64,000 nucleotides of DNA from Rhizobium ruizarguesonis (GTDB lineage: Bacteria > Pseudomonadota > Alphaproteobacteria > Rhizobiales > Rhizobiaceae). The stretch covers positions 1 to 64,000 of the forward strand of contig NZ_PQIG01000077.1 of assembly GCF_012349115.1 (NCBI RefSeq), in the 5' to 3' direction. A model generated the notes under the pieces. It ran no database searches. It saw only the letters and a list, made by a program, of their open reading frames with translations, and had not been told where the DNA came from. Below are positions 7,614-15,900 of this stretch, one piece after another (position 1 is the stretch's first letter; each line of letters starts with the position of its first letter). The position numbers and the translations under genes were made by a program.

Positions 7614-7844
7614 CTACTTCGCAGTGTCGAGGCGGCGGTTCGCGGCATCCAAGCGGCGGCCCGCCATGGCACACATGGGACAAAAACCGATGAAGCCGGT
7701 GAGCATTGTGCTGACGCCGACGCCAGCAATCGCATAGCCGATCATAAGCCCACTTAAGCCCAGCAAGCCGCAGGCGATCATAGCCAAACCGGCAACGACA
7801 CGAACCGCGCGTTCCCATCCAGGTACATTCTTGACATAAAGCAC
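7614..7844 (-). CDS. DUF2892 membrane protein with CPMC motif
   Basis: A 76-residue protein with an amphipathic start (YVKNVPGWERAVRVVAGLAM) and two membrane segments (about residues 13-33 and 38-60), ending GFIGFCPMCAMAGRRL. This is the DUF2892/YgaP transmembrane type. The start is GTG at 7844 with GGAGGG six bases upstream. It is the first gene of the operon with the ECF sigma factor (gap nine bases). The CPxC pair, also present in the third gene, could be a thiol switch; this is inference. Confidence 0.8.
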   Translation of the reverse strand: MLYVKNVPGWERAVRVVAGLAMIACGLLGLSGLMIGYAIAGVGVSTMLTGFIGFCPMCAMAGRRLDAANRRLDTAK

Positions 7845-7871
7845 GGTAAACCCTCCAAAGTTGCAAGCGCA

Positions 7872-8084
7872 ATGGCACGCTCGAAAGGTAAGAGGGCTGG
7901 GAATGCAGTTTCGGTTCGCGTCGTTCTAAAAATATTTCAACAGCGCCATTTCCAGGTCACCCCGCCCTCGGTTCATCAGATGGTTCTTACGCTCGAACGC
8001 GCCGGCCTGATCCGACGCCAAACCGGCGTCGCCCGAAGCATCGAAATCCTGGTCGCCCCAGAAAACTTGCCAATCCTGCAATGA
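7872..8084 (+). CDS. Winged-helix protein, probably 5'-truncated
   Basis: A 70-residue frame whose residues 25-65 match a small winged-helix family (RHFQVTPPSVHQMVLTLERA then GLIRR). Relatives I recall have an extra N-terminal helix before RHFQV; here those residues are replaced by unrelated sequence, suggesting a decayed or rearranged 5' end. No convincing ribosome binding site is seen. It may bind DNA if expressed. Confidence 0.45.
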   Translation: MARSKGKRAGNAVSVRVVLKIFQQRHFQVTPPSVHQMVLTLERAGLIRRQTGVARSIEILVAPENLPILQ

Positions 8085-8188
8085 ACCAAAATCAACCCGT
8101 CAAATCCTCCGTGCAGAGGTACTAATCGAAAGCTATGTCTCCGCCGGCGTCAATCGGCGGACGCCTAGAACGGGGTCAAAGCCGTCGA

Positions 8189-8668
8189 TTACCTCTCGCA
8201 CATCTTCGCGAGGTTCTTCTCGAGACTTCGGCGCAGCGCGTCGGAAATCTCGGTCTGCAGTCCTTTGACAATATCGCCGAAGCGACCGCCAGTCTGCACG
8301 ATCTCGATCGAACTCTCGGTGGTCTTGCATGTCGCAAGGTCGACCTGCAGATGGACTTCTGCGGTCGCCGAGAACCCGCCTTTGACGAGAGCTTCGTCCG
8401 ATGTCTTGCAAGCCAGCGTGCCCCGGGCACTGGCCTGCGCAGCGTCGCCATTCACCGACACCTGGAGGTTTTCGATCTTCACCGAATCGAGCTTGTCGAC
8501 GCCTACCTGCACGGTAATCCCAAAACTCGAGACCTTCGCCTTGAGCGACCTGCAAGGTTGCGCGTCTCCGATGGCCCGCTCCAGCGCATTCGCCGCTTGC
8601 GCCTGTGAGACGATGAGCGGTTGCAAGGCAAGTGCGCCTATCGCAAGCAGGCCCAGCCAATAGCGCAT
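8189..8668 (-). CDS. Secreted hypothetical protein
   Basis: A 159-residue protein starting MRYWLGLLAIGALALQ, a Sec signal peptide probably cut after SQAQA (about residue 26). The mature part is mixed alpha/beta with three cysteines (PCRSL, LACKTS, ATCKTT) and a C-terminal helix (LRRSLEKNLAKMCER). GGAAGGAGAAGGAG lies directly upstream of the ATG at 8668, so the longer frame to 8767 is not used. A periplasmic location is inferred. The family is not recognised. Confidence 0.7.
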   Translation of the reverse strand: MRYWLGLLAIGALALQPLIVSQAQAANALERAIGDAQPCRSLKAKVSSFGITVQVGVDKLDSVKIENLQVSVNGDAAQASARGTLACKTSDEALVKGGFSATAEVHLQVDLATCKTTESSIEIVQTGGRFGDIVKGLQTEISDALRRSLEKNLAKMCER

Positions 8669-8954
8669 CTCCTTCTCCTTCCCGTATAGTCCGATGACCA
8701 GCCCGCGGACGCCCCGCATCATAAGCGTGCAACAGGCCATCGGCAAAGCAATGCCGATCGCCGCCACACACTCGGCACCTGAGCGACTCCTTTGCTATCG
8801 CATTTGCCATTTTCCGAGCTGCGGCGGGTCGATTCGAGATCGACCGCCATGTCCTCGACTATCCGCAGAATGACGTGTGAACAGCGCGAAAAGTGGATGA
8901 TCACCCCCTCGGTCTTCCTTTACAATCAGTCGTTTCGGCCTCTCAAGCCAGTGC

Positions 8955-9704
8955 ATGGGAAAATCGATGGATCGTCTTGTTGGTGCAGATGAAGCGACGC
9001 AATCGGAGAAGCGGGCTGAGAAAGCTGATCGGCCGGAGGGCTTGGCGCGGGATGTTGCGGTCATCAAGATCGGCGACTGTCTGCTGGGCTACAAGGCCGT
9101 CCAGCGCCGCATGCGGGCCAGCCGTTGGAACCATTTCCGCGGCCGGATGCGCGAGATCGAAAAATTGATCAGGCATCGTCACGGAGACATCGTGCCCGAG
9201 GCCGATGACGCATTGATCTATGTCGAGGTGATCGCCGGCCTCGCCCTGGTCGAGTTCAAGGAAGAGTTCGTCGAGGTGGTGCTCGGCTGGGCGGCGCGAT
9301 GGCTTCCCTGGGCTGGGAAAGCCGACATAGAGGACGTCATCTACGAGCGGACCAAGGCGCGCTTTTCTGACTTGTCCGCCGACGCGCTCGGTCACGCGCT
9401 GCATCTCAGCTACGCGGAACGGAGCGCCCTCAATATCCGCACCATCGGTGCGTTCGATGTGACGAAGCGGAAGAGAGCAAAACTTCAAAAGGAAAAGCGG
9501 CGCCAGCGGGACCGAGCGCGAAAAGAGGAGCAGCGCCGTGCCGCCGGCGCCCTTTCCAGAGCCGACTATCTCGCCAATTCTTTCAGCCAAGCGCGCCCCT
9601 GGGAGGCTTTCGGCATCAGCCGCCGGACGTGGGAACGCCGCGGCAAACCGATGCCGGATCCGGAGACGATATCGGACTGCGGTTCGATCTCGCTCGCCGC
9701 TTAG
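8955..9704 (+). CDS. Hypothetical protein of mobile-element type
   Basis: A 249-residue protein. The first 170 residues are mixed; residues 173-195 are very basic (TKRKRAKLQKEKRRQRDRA), and a C-terminal segment, SRADYLANSFSQARPWEAFG then ISRRTWERRGKP, looks like a helix-turn-helix found in proteins of rhizobial integrated elements. DNA binding is therefore likely. ATG 8955 has no strong ribosome binding site and ATG 8967 is an alternative. No partner genes are evident. Confidence 0.6.
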   Translation: MGKSMDRLVGADEATQSEKRAEKADRPEGLARDVAVIKIGDCLLGYKAVQRRMRASRWNHFRGRMREIEKLIRHRHGDIVPEADDALIYVEVIAGLALVEFKEEFVEVVLGWAARWLPWAGKADIEDVIYERTKARFSDLSADALGHALHLSYAERSALNIRTIGAFDVTKRKRAKLQKEKRRQRDRARKEEQRRAAGALSRADYLANSFSQARPWEAFGISRRTWERRGKPMPDPETISDCGSISLAA

Positions 9705-9722
9705 TCGGCGCTTTCTCGGCCT

Positions 9723-11216
9723 TTAGCCGGGTGGTCCGAACCAGCTATTCACAGCCTCCTGCAGACCATCCTGCGTCCCGTTACCCACCCACGCCACATA
9801 TCCATCGGGCCGGATCAACACGGCGGCTGGAGCGGAGACCGCACCCAGCGCAGGCAGCTCCCATGGACCGTCATATCTGCCGTCGACCAACCTGATGCGA
9901 TCCGACCACCGCGGGATGTCGACGCTGCCGGGCGCGCCAAGGTTCAAGAGCACCGGCCGCGCATCTTGGAGCAGCGTAAAAACACGCACAGGACCATCTG
10001 AGGTAACCAGGTCGAGGTCAGGCATGCGGCGACCGAGCAGCGGGTGCCCCTCGCCGAACTCGTAATGGATAGCCAGTCCAGACATTTCGGCAGCGATGCG
10101 TTTGCGCGGCTCCTCCATGCCAAGCAGCTCCGTCACGATGTCTCGCAAGGCTTCGGTACGATCATCGGTGCGCTGCAAGGCGACCTGCGCCATCGTCATG
10201 CGCAACACGCGGGCCGCAACCGGATGGCGCTCGGCATGATAGGTGTCGAGCAAGGCTTCGGGCGACGTGCCTTTCACCACCTGGGCCAATTTCCAACCGA
10301 GATTGACGGCATCCTGCACACCGGTATTGAGGCCCTGCCCGCCGACCGGAGAATGCACATGGGCGGCATCGCCAGCGAGGAATACCCGGCCCTTGCGGTA
10401 GGCCATCGCCTGCCTGGACATGTCGGTGAACCTGGAAATCCAGTTGACGCGATGGAGTCCGTAATCTGTTCCGAACGCGGCGATGAGCGCTTCCCTGAGA
10501 TCGTCGAGCGTCGGTTCGGTCATGGCGCCGGCATTCTTCTCCGGCACCATCACGCCGATCGGACCTTCCTTGGCAAAGACGATCTTGCCGTCGTGGATTT
10601 CGTACTCCTCCCTGCCGAAGGCATAAATACCAAGGGCCGTGCGGTGGATGCCCAATGGCGGCTCCTCTTCCATCTCCACTTCGGCCAGGATATTGCCGGT
10701 CGTCGGATCCCATCCCTCAAACGCAATGCCGGCAACCTTGCGAACCAGACTGCGCCCGCCATCGCAGCCGACGAGATAGCCTGCCCTGAGCGAGGCGCCA
10801 TCGGAGAGTTCGATGGTGACGCCTCTGTCGTCCTGCGCGAAACCCGTTACCTCGAGACTACGATAGATCGGCACCGCCAGCTCGTTGACCCAGCCGGCCA
10901 GAATGCGCTCGATATGCTTCTGCCGCAGCGCCAGCCCGTAATTGTGCCGGGTCGGAAAATCGCTGATATCCAGACGCATGACCGCGAACCCCGTGACCTG
11001 GGCTGTCTGCCCTTCCGCGAGGAACCGGTCGACGATGCCGCGCTGATCGAGAATCTCGAGCGTGCGCGCACTCAGACCGCCGGCACGCGTACCCGCAAGC
11101 TCCTGGTCAGGGCGGCGTTCGACGATCGCCACGTCGACGCCCGCCAAGGCCAGCTCGCCTGCCAGCATCAGGCCCGTCGGCCCTGCCCCCGCAACCACGA
11201 CTGCATGTTCCCTCAT
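9723..11216 (-). CDS. FAD-dependent monooxygenase (rifampicin/aromatic hydroxylase type)
   Basis: A 497-residue group A flavoprotein monooxygenase. The FAD Rossmann motif GAGPTG is near residue 11-16, the middle motif VGCDGGRSLVRK is near residue 155, and GDAAHVHSPVGGQGLN is near 280. A C-terminal thioredoxin-like domain follows (about 385-497). It is related to the enzyme at 1270 but is clearly diverged. It would oxygenate an aromatic or antibiotic substrate using NAD(P)H. I start it at ATG 11216, with GGGAG seven bases upstream; the two extra residues of the open frame need a TTG. No regulator lies next to it. Confidence 0.86.
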   Translation of the reverse strand: MREHAVVVAGAGPTGLMLAGELALAGVDVAIVERRPDQELAGTRAGGLSARTLEILDQRGIVDRFLAEGQTAQVTGFAVMRLDISDFPTRHNYGLALRQKHIERILAGWVNELAVPIYRSLEVTGFAQDDRGVTIELSDGASLRAGYLVGCDGGRSLVRKVAGIAFEGWDPTTGNILAEVEMEEEPPLGIHRTALGIYAFGREEYEIHDGKIVFAKEGPIGVMVPEKNAGAMTEPTLDDLREALIAAFGTDYGLHRVNWISRFTDMSRQAMAYRKGRVFLAGDAAHVHSPVGGQGLNTGVQDAVNLGWKLAQVVKGTSPEALLDTYHAERHPVAARVLRMTMAQVALQRTDDRTEALRDIVTELLGMEEPRKRIAAEMSGLAIHYEFGEGHPLLGRRMPDLDLVTSDGPVRVFTLLQDARPVLLNLGAPGSVDIPRWSDRIRLVDGRYDGPWELPALGAVSAPAAVLIRPDGYVAWVGNGTQDGLQEAVNSWFGPPG

Positions 11217-11569
11217 CCGCAAACTCCCTTATTTCAATTGCTCCAACGCAATATCTCAGGGTTCCAGAGACCTGGCCCCACTGCTTTCTCCCCATCAAAT
11301 CGGCCCATCCAATCGGCCCTGCGCAGATACCGATTTTCTCTGTCGCAGGTTGTTCTCCCTATAAATATAAGCTCCATACTGGTTGGAAGGACTTGCGACA
11401 GGATTTCAGGCTTGCTCTCCAAAGCCCTATTCGCCGCCACTTGCGGGTCTCTTGCTGTGGAGCCCAAGCTTTTCAATACGACCTGACCGGGTGGGCGCCG
11501 GATGTGGCAGGCGCCGTCCGGGGTCGTTCCTCTCGAAGGGGATCAATCAATTCCTTGGAAAGACGTATC
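11217..11569. other. Intergenic region upstream of the monooxygenase
   Basis: About 350 bases without a recognisable gene. A TATAAATAT-like stretch at about 11360-11368 may belong to the monooxygenase promoter on the minus strand. Short frames here look random. Confidence 0.4.
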
Positions 11570-11740
11570 TCACTGCGGAGCTGGAGCTTTTTGCGGAATC
11601 GTCTCAGCCGCCGGTCGCTCGGACGGATCGGCGGGATGGCCATAGATTGTGTACACGGCCCCCGCCAGCACCCCCAAGACGAGAAGAGCGACGACGTACA
11701 ACATCATGCCACGGATTGCCGTCTTCGGTGTCTCGTCCAT
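11570..11740 (-). CDS. Small single-pass membrane protein
   Basis: A 56-residue protein: MDETPKTAIRG, one membrane segment (about residues 12-34, MMLYVVALLVLGVLAGAVYT), then a Pro-rich tail (HPADPSERPAAETIPQ). GGAG six bases before ATG 11740 supports the start. A similar layout is known from many small rhizobial envelope proteins. The function is unknown. Confidence 0.65.
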   Translation of the reverse strand: MDETPKTAIRGMMLYVVALLVLGVLAGAVYTIYGHPADPSERPAAETIPQKAPAPQ

Positions 11741-11885
11741 CAAGATCTCCAAGGTTACTCAGCGGTCAAATTCGCTGCGAGCGCCTTTGGTTCCGACGCG
11801 GAGGTTGTTCAAGTGAGCACCCATTCACGGAACGATCCGGTCCGGATCTGGTTTACCCCACATCCTGGTTGCTATGGAGGTCGCC

Positions 11886-12113
11886 ATGTGGGCAATCCTG
11901 ACCGGAGCCGCTCTCATCATCGGCGGACTTCTTTTTCTCTTTACCTCGGCGCTTGGTCGAAGACCGAGTGATCCGCATCAAATGCCGCAAGGCGGCACCA
12001 CGCTGGAGCCACGGCGGCAAGGCCTCAGATTCCTCGGGATATCGAAAAACTGGCCGGCCCTGGCGGTTATCGCACTCGGCGCACTTCTCTTGGCTTTTGG
12101 CGGATATTCGTGA
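11886..12113 (+). CDS. Small two-helix membrane protein
   Basis: A 75-residue protein with membrane segments at about residues 1-22 (MWAILTGAALIIGGLLFLFT) and 54-74 (WPALAVIALGALLLAFGGYS), joined by a polar loop rich in Arg and Gly. GGAGGT at 11877-11882 is the ribosome binding site for ATG 11886; the upstream ATG at 11874 overlaps that site and is unlikely. The family is not recognised. Confidence 0.6.
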   Translation: MWAILTGAALIIGGLLFLFTSALGRRPSDPHQMPQGGTTLEPRRQGLRFLGISKNWPALAVIALGALLLAFGGYS

Positions 12114-12243
12114 CATCCGACAGCACTCGACCGCTCCAAAATTCCGGCATTATGGGGGCACGTGCGGCCCTTGTTTCACAATGCCGCCGAGATAGTGCAG
12201 CAAAACCACGAACGTCGATTGACGGCAATATAAGAGCCGCCGG

Positions 12244-12759
12244 TCAATGCTTGAGGCATTTGCGGCCCATTGCCATTGCTTTGTAAGTTCCCTTCAAGTC
12301 GACGACAAAGGTCCCCTTGGTTTCCGGAAACACGATCATTTCATATTTCTTCGCCAGGTCGCGCTTGAACTCCGGGCTGTCCGTCAAGATGTAGCCGCCA
12401 GAATATCCGCCCTTGAGCTCACCGTGGGTGCTGGTGGCAACACCACCATAGAGATGACCTCCGATTGAGACGAAGACTTCCGACTTGGTCCCGTTCTGAA
12501 GGCCGATATCAGCCTTCGAGAATACGCCAAGATATCCCACCTGCTGATCTGCGGTAACACCCATTTGCACCGAACTTGCACCATAGTCGCGCACGATCAA
12601 GCAATCTCCGCGGGTTTGATTTGTATAGACGGTCCAGTTCTCAACCTCCCCATATTTGACAAGCACATCACTGGCTTTGGGAACGGGATTTTGTCCATAG
12701 GCCGCCATCGCCGACAGCCCTACTGACGTCGCAGCGATCAGTGTCAAGAAACTTCTCAT
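12244..12759 (-). CDS. Periplasmic hypothetical protein
   Basis: A 171-residue protein with a signal peptide (MRSFLTLIAATSVGLSAMAA, cut about residue 22 at AYG-QN). The mature part resembles small invasion-associated-locus-B-like periplasmic proteins in its size and in WTVYTNQTRGDCLIVRDYG, but I cannot confirm this. Only two cysteines are present (GDCLI and RKCLK), which could pair. The start ATG 12759 follows AAAGGGGATATCG; the much longer open frame to 13116 has no signal. It stands as a single gene downstream of csbD. Confidence 0.65.
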   Translation of the reverse strand: MRSFLTLIAATSVGLSAMAAYGQNPVPKASDVLVKYGEVENWTVYTNQTRGDCLIVRDYGASSVQMGVTADQQVGYLGVFSKADIGLQNGTKSEVFVSIGGHLYGGVATSTHGELKGGYSGGYILTDSPEFKRDLAKKYEMIVFPETKGTFVVDLKGTYKAMAMGRKCLKH

Positions 12760-13096
12760 CGATATCCCCTTTTCGTGCGCAGGCTGAATTGCTCTGTGGC
12801 CGGGGCGGTGATCTGCGCGACCCACGTGATGACCCGGAAAAATTGAGCGGCAGAAAAAATTGGAACGGCAAGGCGGTCGAGAAATGCTTGGGCACTGTTC
12901 TGGCGGATTGGCATGCCCCGATGCCGGATCTGGATGTGTGGAACTTCTATTCCAATTACCGCGGTCGAGACCGACCGCGACCATATATATGAATATGCTA
13001 AATAAGGAAATGAGAATGATCTCGATTTCGACAATAAAGGACTTGCAATCTTGTGGCAGCAAGCGGCTCGAGAAATGTTGGCCGGCAGGCGCCGAC
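12760..13096. other. Intergenic region between csbD and the periplasmic-protein gene
   Basis: This stretch should carry the promoter of the gene at 12244-12759. It is AT-rich around 12985-13050. No gene or repeat was recognised. Confidence 0.4.
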
Positions 13097-13128
13097 AGCA
13101 AAAACCCGGCTTTCACCGGGTTTTTGCT
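13097..13128 (-). terminator. Rho-independent terminator of csbD
   Basis: AGCAAAAACCCGG, loop CTTTCA, then CCGGGTTTTTGCT: a perfect stem with T-runs on both strands, seven bases past the csbD stop at 13135. It is nearly symmetric and could work in both directions. Confidence 0.85.
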
Positions 13129-13134
13129 CAGGCA

Positions 13135-13338
13135 CTACCAAGTCTGGCGACCGCTCCAGTCATCGATGTCGCGTTTAATACGATCCCTTTCGATGCCATA
13201 CCGCTCCTGGATCTTGCCTTCCAGCTGGTCGCGCTTGCCGGCGATCTGGTCGAGATCATCGTCGGTGAGTTTGCCCCACTGCTCCTTGATCTTGCCCTTC
13301 GCCTGCTTCCAGTTTCCTTCGATCCGATTCCAATCCAT
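13135..13338 (-). CDS. CsbD-family stress protein
   Basis: A 67-residue, highly charged and hydrophilic protein with the CsbD signature: MDWNRIEGNWKQAKGKIKEQ then WGKLTDDDLDQIAGKRDQLEG. Family members are small general-stress proteins without known biochemical activity. A strong terminator follows at 13097-13128, so it is a single-gene unit. It is transcribed from the AT-rich region beyond 13338. Confidence 0.9.
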   Translation of the reverse strand: MDWNRIEGNWKQAKGKIKEQWGKLTDDDLDQIAGKRDQLEGKIQERYGIERDRIKRDIDDWSGRQTW

Positions 13339-13592
13339 GGTCGATTTCTCCTGTTGTTGATGAGAAGAAAACGGACCGCAGTGGAAGTTGGTTCCTGTGT
13401 CTCAGCGGATTTCCGCGAAGCTCAATTCCAACGGCAAAGACGCAAGGCGCTGCCCATGTCAAATATCCACACCCTAATGAATAAAACCATAAATAATTCG
13501 TGAAGAACGAATAGATGTATAAAATATTTATTTATGCATGAAGCAAATATTCCTCTGTTCTTGTGCTATACTGCCCCATGGGGAGAAGAACA

Positions 13593-13787
13593 ATGGCACT
13601 CGATGTATTCGTGAACCTCTACAATTTAGGTGGCCTGGACGCACTTAACGTTTCTCTGCGAAGCCTGCCAGATGAAGAAAGGCTTGGCGCTTTACTCTCG
13701 CTTGAGAAGATAGGGTACGAAGTGATCTGGAATGCCCGGAGAAAGCCGGCTTCTGCATATGTGTGGAGCGGGCCGAACGAGAATTAG
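13593..13787 (+). CDS. Small hypothetical protein
   Basis: A 64-residue soluble protein, MALDVFVNLYNLGGLDALNV then SLRSLPDEERLGALLSLE. The ATG 13593 is supported by GGGGAGAAG a few bases upstream. The family is not recognised. It directly precedes another small gene but overlaps nothing. Confidence 0.5.
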   Translation: MALDVFVNLYNLGGLDALNVSLRSLPDEERLGALLSLEKIGYEVIWNARRKPASAYVWSGPNEN

Positions 13788-13871
13788 TTGCCAGATGGGA
13801 CAAAGACCTATCCCGACAATGGGGGTGAGACCTCACGACCTTGTGTCTCCCTTCACGTGCTTAAAGAGGCG

Positions 13872-14114
13872 ATGTTCCATCCTCCCATCGGTCCGAAGGA
13901 AGCGAGGGCGATCATGATCCGATCCCAGATAGCCGACGCACAAACCGTGTTGAGCGACGAAGAAGTTGCCCTCTGCCAGAGAGTATTTGACCACATCAGC
14001 TCGATGCGACAAGTCACAACAGATACCGAGCGCGAAGATCTGGCTCGGCGGGTGATCCACTCGTACCAGCATGGGGTGAAGGACGAGGGCGCGTTACTGC
14101 GACTATTGATCTAA
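13872..14114 (+). CDS. Small hypothetical protein
   Basis: An 80-residue helical protein: MFHPPIGPKEARAIMIRSQI, then VLSDEEVALCQRVFDHISS, ending YQHGVKDEGALLRLLI. It resembles short rhizobial proteins of unknown role. Possible starts are ATG 13872 (used because the EARAI helix looks part of the fold), ATG 13914 with GAGGG upstream, and a TTG at 13788. It lies 30 bp before the tRNA fragment at 14145, so it is just outside the putative island. Confidence 0.5.
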   Translation: MFHPPIGPKEARAIMIRSQIADAQTVLSDEEVALCQRVFDHISSMRQVTTDTEREDLARRVIHSYQHGVKDEGALLRLLI

Positions 14115-14144
14115 GATTGCGGCAGCTATCTTGAAGACTAGAAA

Positions 14145-14196
14145 TGGTGAGAGCGTCGGGGTTCGAACCCGAGACCTAGTGATTAGAAGTCAGTTG
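14145..14196 (-). other. tRNA-Lys 3' fragment, probable island attachment site (attL/R)
   Basis: 52 bases match the 3' end of the tRNA-Lys gene at 22194-22269 in 50 positions, from the CCA end through the T arm to the anticodon stem. The match then stops abruptly. The two differences change the anticodon loop from TTTTAAT to TTCTAAT. Both copies are on the minus strand, which is what site-specific integration into a tRNA 3' end leaves behind. The D arm and 5' half are missing, so it is not a working tRNA. Confidence 0.8.
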
Positions 14197-14348
14197 TATC
14201 ATGACATAAATCACTGATTTTACTTTATTGTTTAGCGTTAATTTTCAACTGTACGTAAAAATGTGTGTACGAATAAGCGGAAATTTTCCCGTTATTTGTG
14301 GTGTGCGATCAATTCCGGCCTCGGCCGCCTCCCCAAAAAATTTCCTAG
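14197..14348. other. AT-rich island edge
   Basis: About 150 AT-rich bases directly inside the tRNA fragment. Short TGTAC repeats are present (about 14251-14269). No integrase frame is visible. Confidence 0.35.
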
Positions 14349-14560
14349 ATGTTTAGTCCCGGCATTTGATGGAGCGGATCGAAGGTGAAGCGCTCGAGTT
14401 GTGAAGCCTATGCTTTGCAAATGAACTCGTAGGGTGTGAGGCCTTGATGGTTCGGTTCATCCTCTCGACTTGACCGCGGATGCCTCGGCTTGGTCGTGCG
14501 GTGCTCGATATCGCTAGTGGCGCAGGTGTATTCGAAGGCATGGCCCAGATGCGTTCGCCA
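14349..14560 (-). pseudogene. IS481-type transposase C-terminal remnant
   Basis: Pieces of a DDE transposase are readable on the minus strand in different frames: DIEHRTTKPRHP, then GQVERMNRTIK, then GLTPYEFICK, then a stop, then FTFDPLHQMPGLNI. One base is lost between the first pieces, and about 150 bases are deleted between MNRTIK and GLTPYEF. It is inactive and shows mobile DNA at the island edge. Confidence 0.8.
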
Positions 14561-14678
14561 TTGGCGATCGCTTCTTTGATCAGCGGCACACGCGGCGGAA
14601 GCACCGACGTGCTGCGTCCGGCAAAGCATTCGGCAGCGTTCTGTTGGTTCCGTAAGCAAATTAGCGGTGGTCACGCAA

Positions 14679-15047
14679 TCAAGGCCGACTGCTGAATAGC
14701 TCGATCAAGTTGCCATCTGGATCCTCCAGTATTGACTGTTCACCAGTCGGTCCAGATCCGATGTCAATTCGAACCCTCCCCCCACAATCCAATGCTCGAG
14801 CGGTGACGTTTTTGATGTCGTCGGTCAAAACTACTATCCGGTTAAAGCCCGGCATAATATCCGGGTTGACCTTCTTCTCCGCTTGAACGGCAGAGGACGC
14901 TGGACCAGCCAACCACAAGGTCAGATTATCCTTCGTCAATATTGCCATGGCTGGCCCGTATTGCTGCACAAGTTCGAAATCGAAAGCATCTGAGTAATAC
15001 TTGATTGATGCACTCACGTCTTTCACGAAGTAGCGGACAGCAAACAT
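14679..15047 (-). CDS. VOC (glyoxalase/bleomycin-resistance) family protein
   Basis: A 122-residue protein with the paired beta-alpha-beta-beta-beta layout of the VOC fold: FAVRYFVKDVSASIKYYSDA at the start, MAILTKDNLTLWLAG in the middle and SILEDPDGNLIELFSS at the end. The final Glu is a usual metal ligand. ATG 15047 follows GGAGCAG. Such proteins act on glyoxal, antibiotics or aromatic ring products; the substrate is not readable. It lies downstream of the TetR and RND genes on the same strand but 120 bases away. Confidence 0.82.
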   Translation of the reverse strand: MFAVRYFVKDVSASIKYYSDAFDFELVQQYGPAMAILTKDNLTLWLAGPASSAVQAEKKVNPDIMPGFNRIVVLTDDIKNVTARALDCGGRVRIDIGSGPTGEQSILEDPDGNLIELFSSRP

Positions 15048-15168
15048 CTCTGCTCCTACACTTTGACCGGGCATTCCCCGAAAAAAGTAGGTTATAACTG
15101 CATCCTACGGTTCTGCAACGCTTGGGGGAGTGGCATGCGAAGAATTGTATCCACGATAAAATTCGCCT

Positions 15169-15879
15169 TTACGGAATAAGGTCGCGAAGGGATGCTGTAC
15201 CAGCCAGCTCTCGCTCGTTACCGGGGTGACGCCCATCAGTAGCGGAGCCGCCCAGAGCCCTGATGAAAAACGCGATCTGGTCGCGAAGACGTGCTCCAGT
15301 ATCGTTGCCTTGCCGGACCTCCTGTTCAACGAGCACAGGGTGGTAGAATGGCGTGAAGGCCGTCATGATACTTCTTGCCTCACGCCCGGGATCCTCGGCT
15401 ACGAATTCGCCGGATACTGTACCGTCCCTAATAATCGCTTCGATGATCGCAACAACTTCATCAGTATGAGCTTTATTGATCTCCCAATTCTCACCCGCCG
15501 CGGCAACCATCAAATCATGGACGCGCTTCTCTTCGACAAACGTTGTCTTCCGCTTCTGGTGTAGCAGCGCCAGAATTTTTGCGAGCTTCGTTTGAGCCGA
15601 TCCACGAATGCACGCGGTCAGCTTCGCGACTTGAACGAATTCCGCGAAGAACCGGTTACAGATCAACGCGTCTATTGCCGACCTGGAGGGGAAGAAGCGG
15701 TAGATATTCGCGCTGCTCATACCCAGGCATTTCGCGATATCGGCGACTGTAGTCTTCTGGAATCCGATGCGGCGAAAGTGCTCTTCCGCCACATCCAGAA
15801 TGCGCTCATGTGTAGTCTCGACGTCAAGTTCGATCCTTATACGGTGGTTCATGACATCTCGAGCAGAGTTCCTATCCAT
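15169..15879 (-). CDS. TetR/AcrR-family regulator (downstream of the RND pump)
   Basis: A 236-residue protein. The N-terminal HTH lies at about residues 20-65 (ERILDVAEEHFRRIGFQKTT then VADIAKCLGMSSANIYRFFP), the classic TetR signature, followed by a helical ligand domain. ATG 15879 is the first ATG; a TTG at 15891 would only add four residues. It starts 21 bases after the stop of the RND permease gene (15901) and is likely co-transcribed with it. The pump region thus has two TetR regulators, this one and the divergent one at 20229. Confidence 0.88.
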   Translation of the reverse strand: MDRNSARDVMNHRIRIELDVETTHERILDVAEEHFRRIGFQKTTVADIAKCLGMSSANIYRFFPSRSAIDALICNRFFAEFVQVAKLTACIRGSAQTKLAKILALLHQKRKTTFVEEKRVHDLMVAAAGENWEINKAHTDEVVAIIEAIIRDGTVSGEFVAEDPGREARSIMTAFTPFYHPVLVEQEVRQGNDTGARLRDQIAFFIRALGGSATDGRHPGNERELAGTASLRDLIP

Positions 15880-15900
15880 CCGGCGTTCCAACGGCGATCC

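Noticed and set aside
10044..11486. 480-codon open frame on the plus strand
   Set aside because: It is antisense to the flavin monooxygenase at 9723 and shows no domain.
14145..14196. A second tRNA gene (tRNA-Arg by its TCT loop)
   Set aside because: The D arm, the 5' acceptor strand and part of the anticodon stem are missing. It is a fragment of tRNA-Lys origin.
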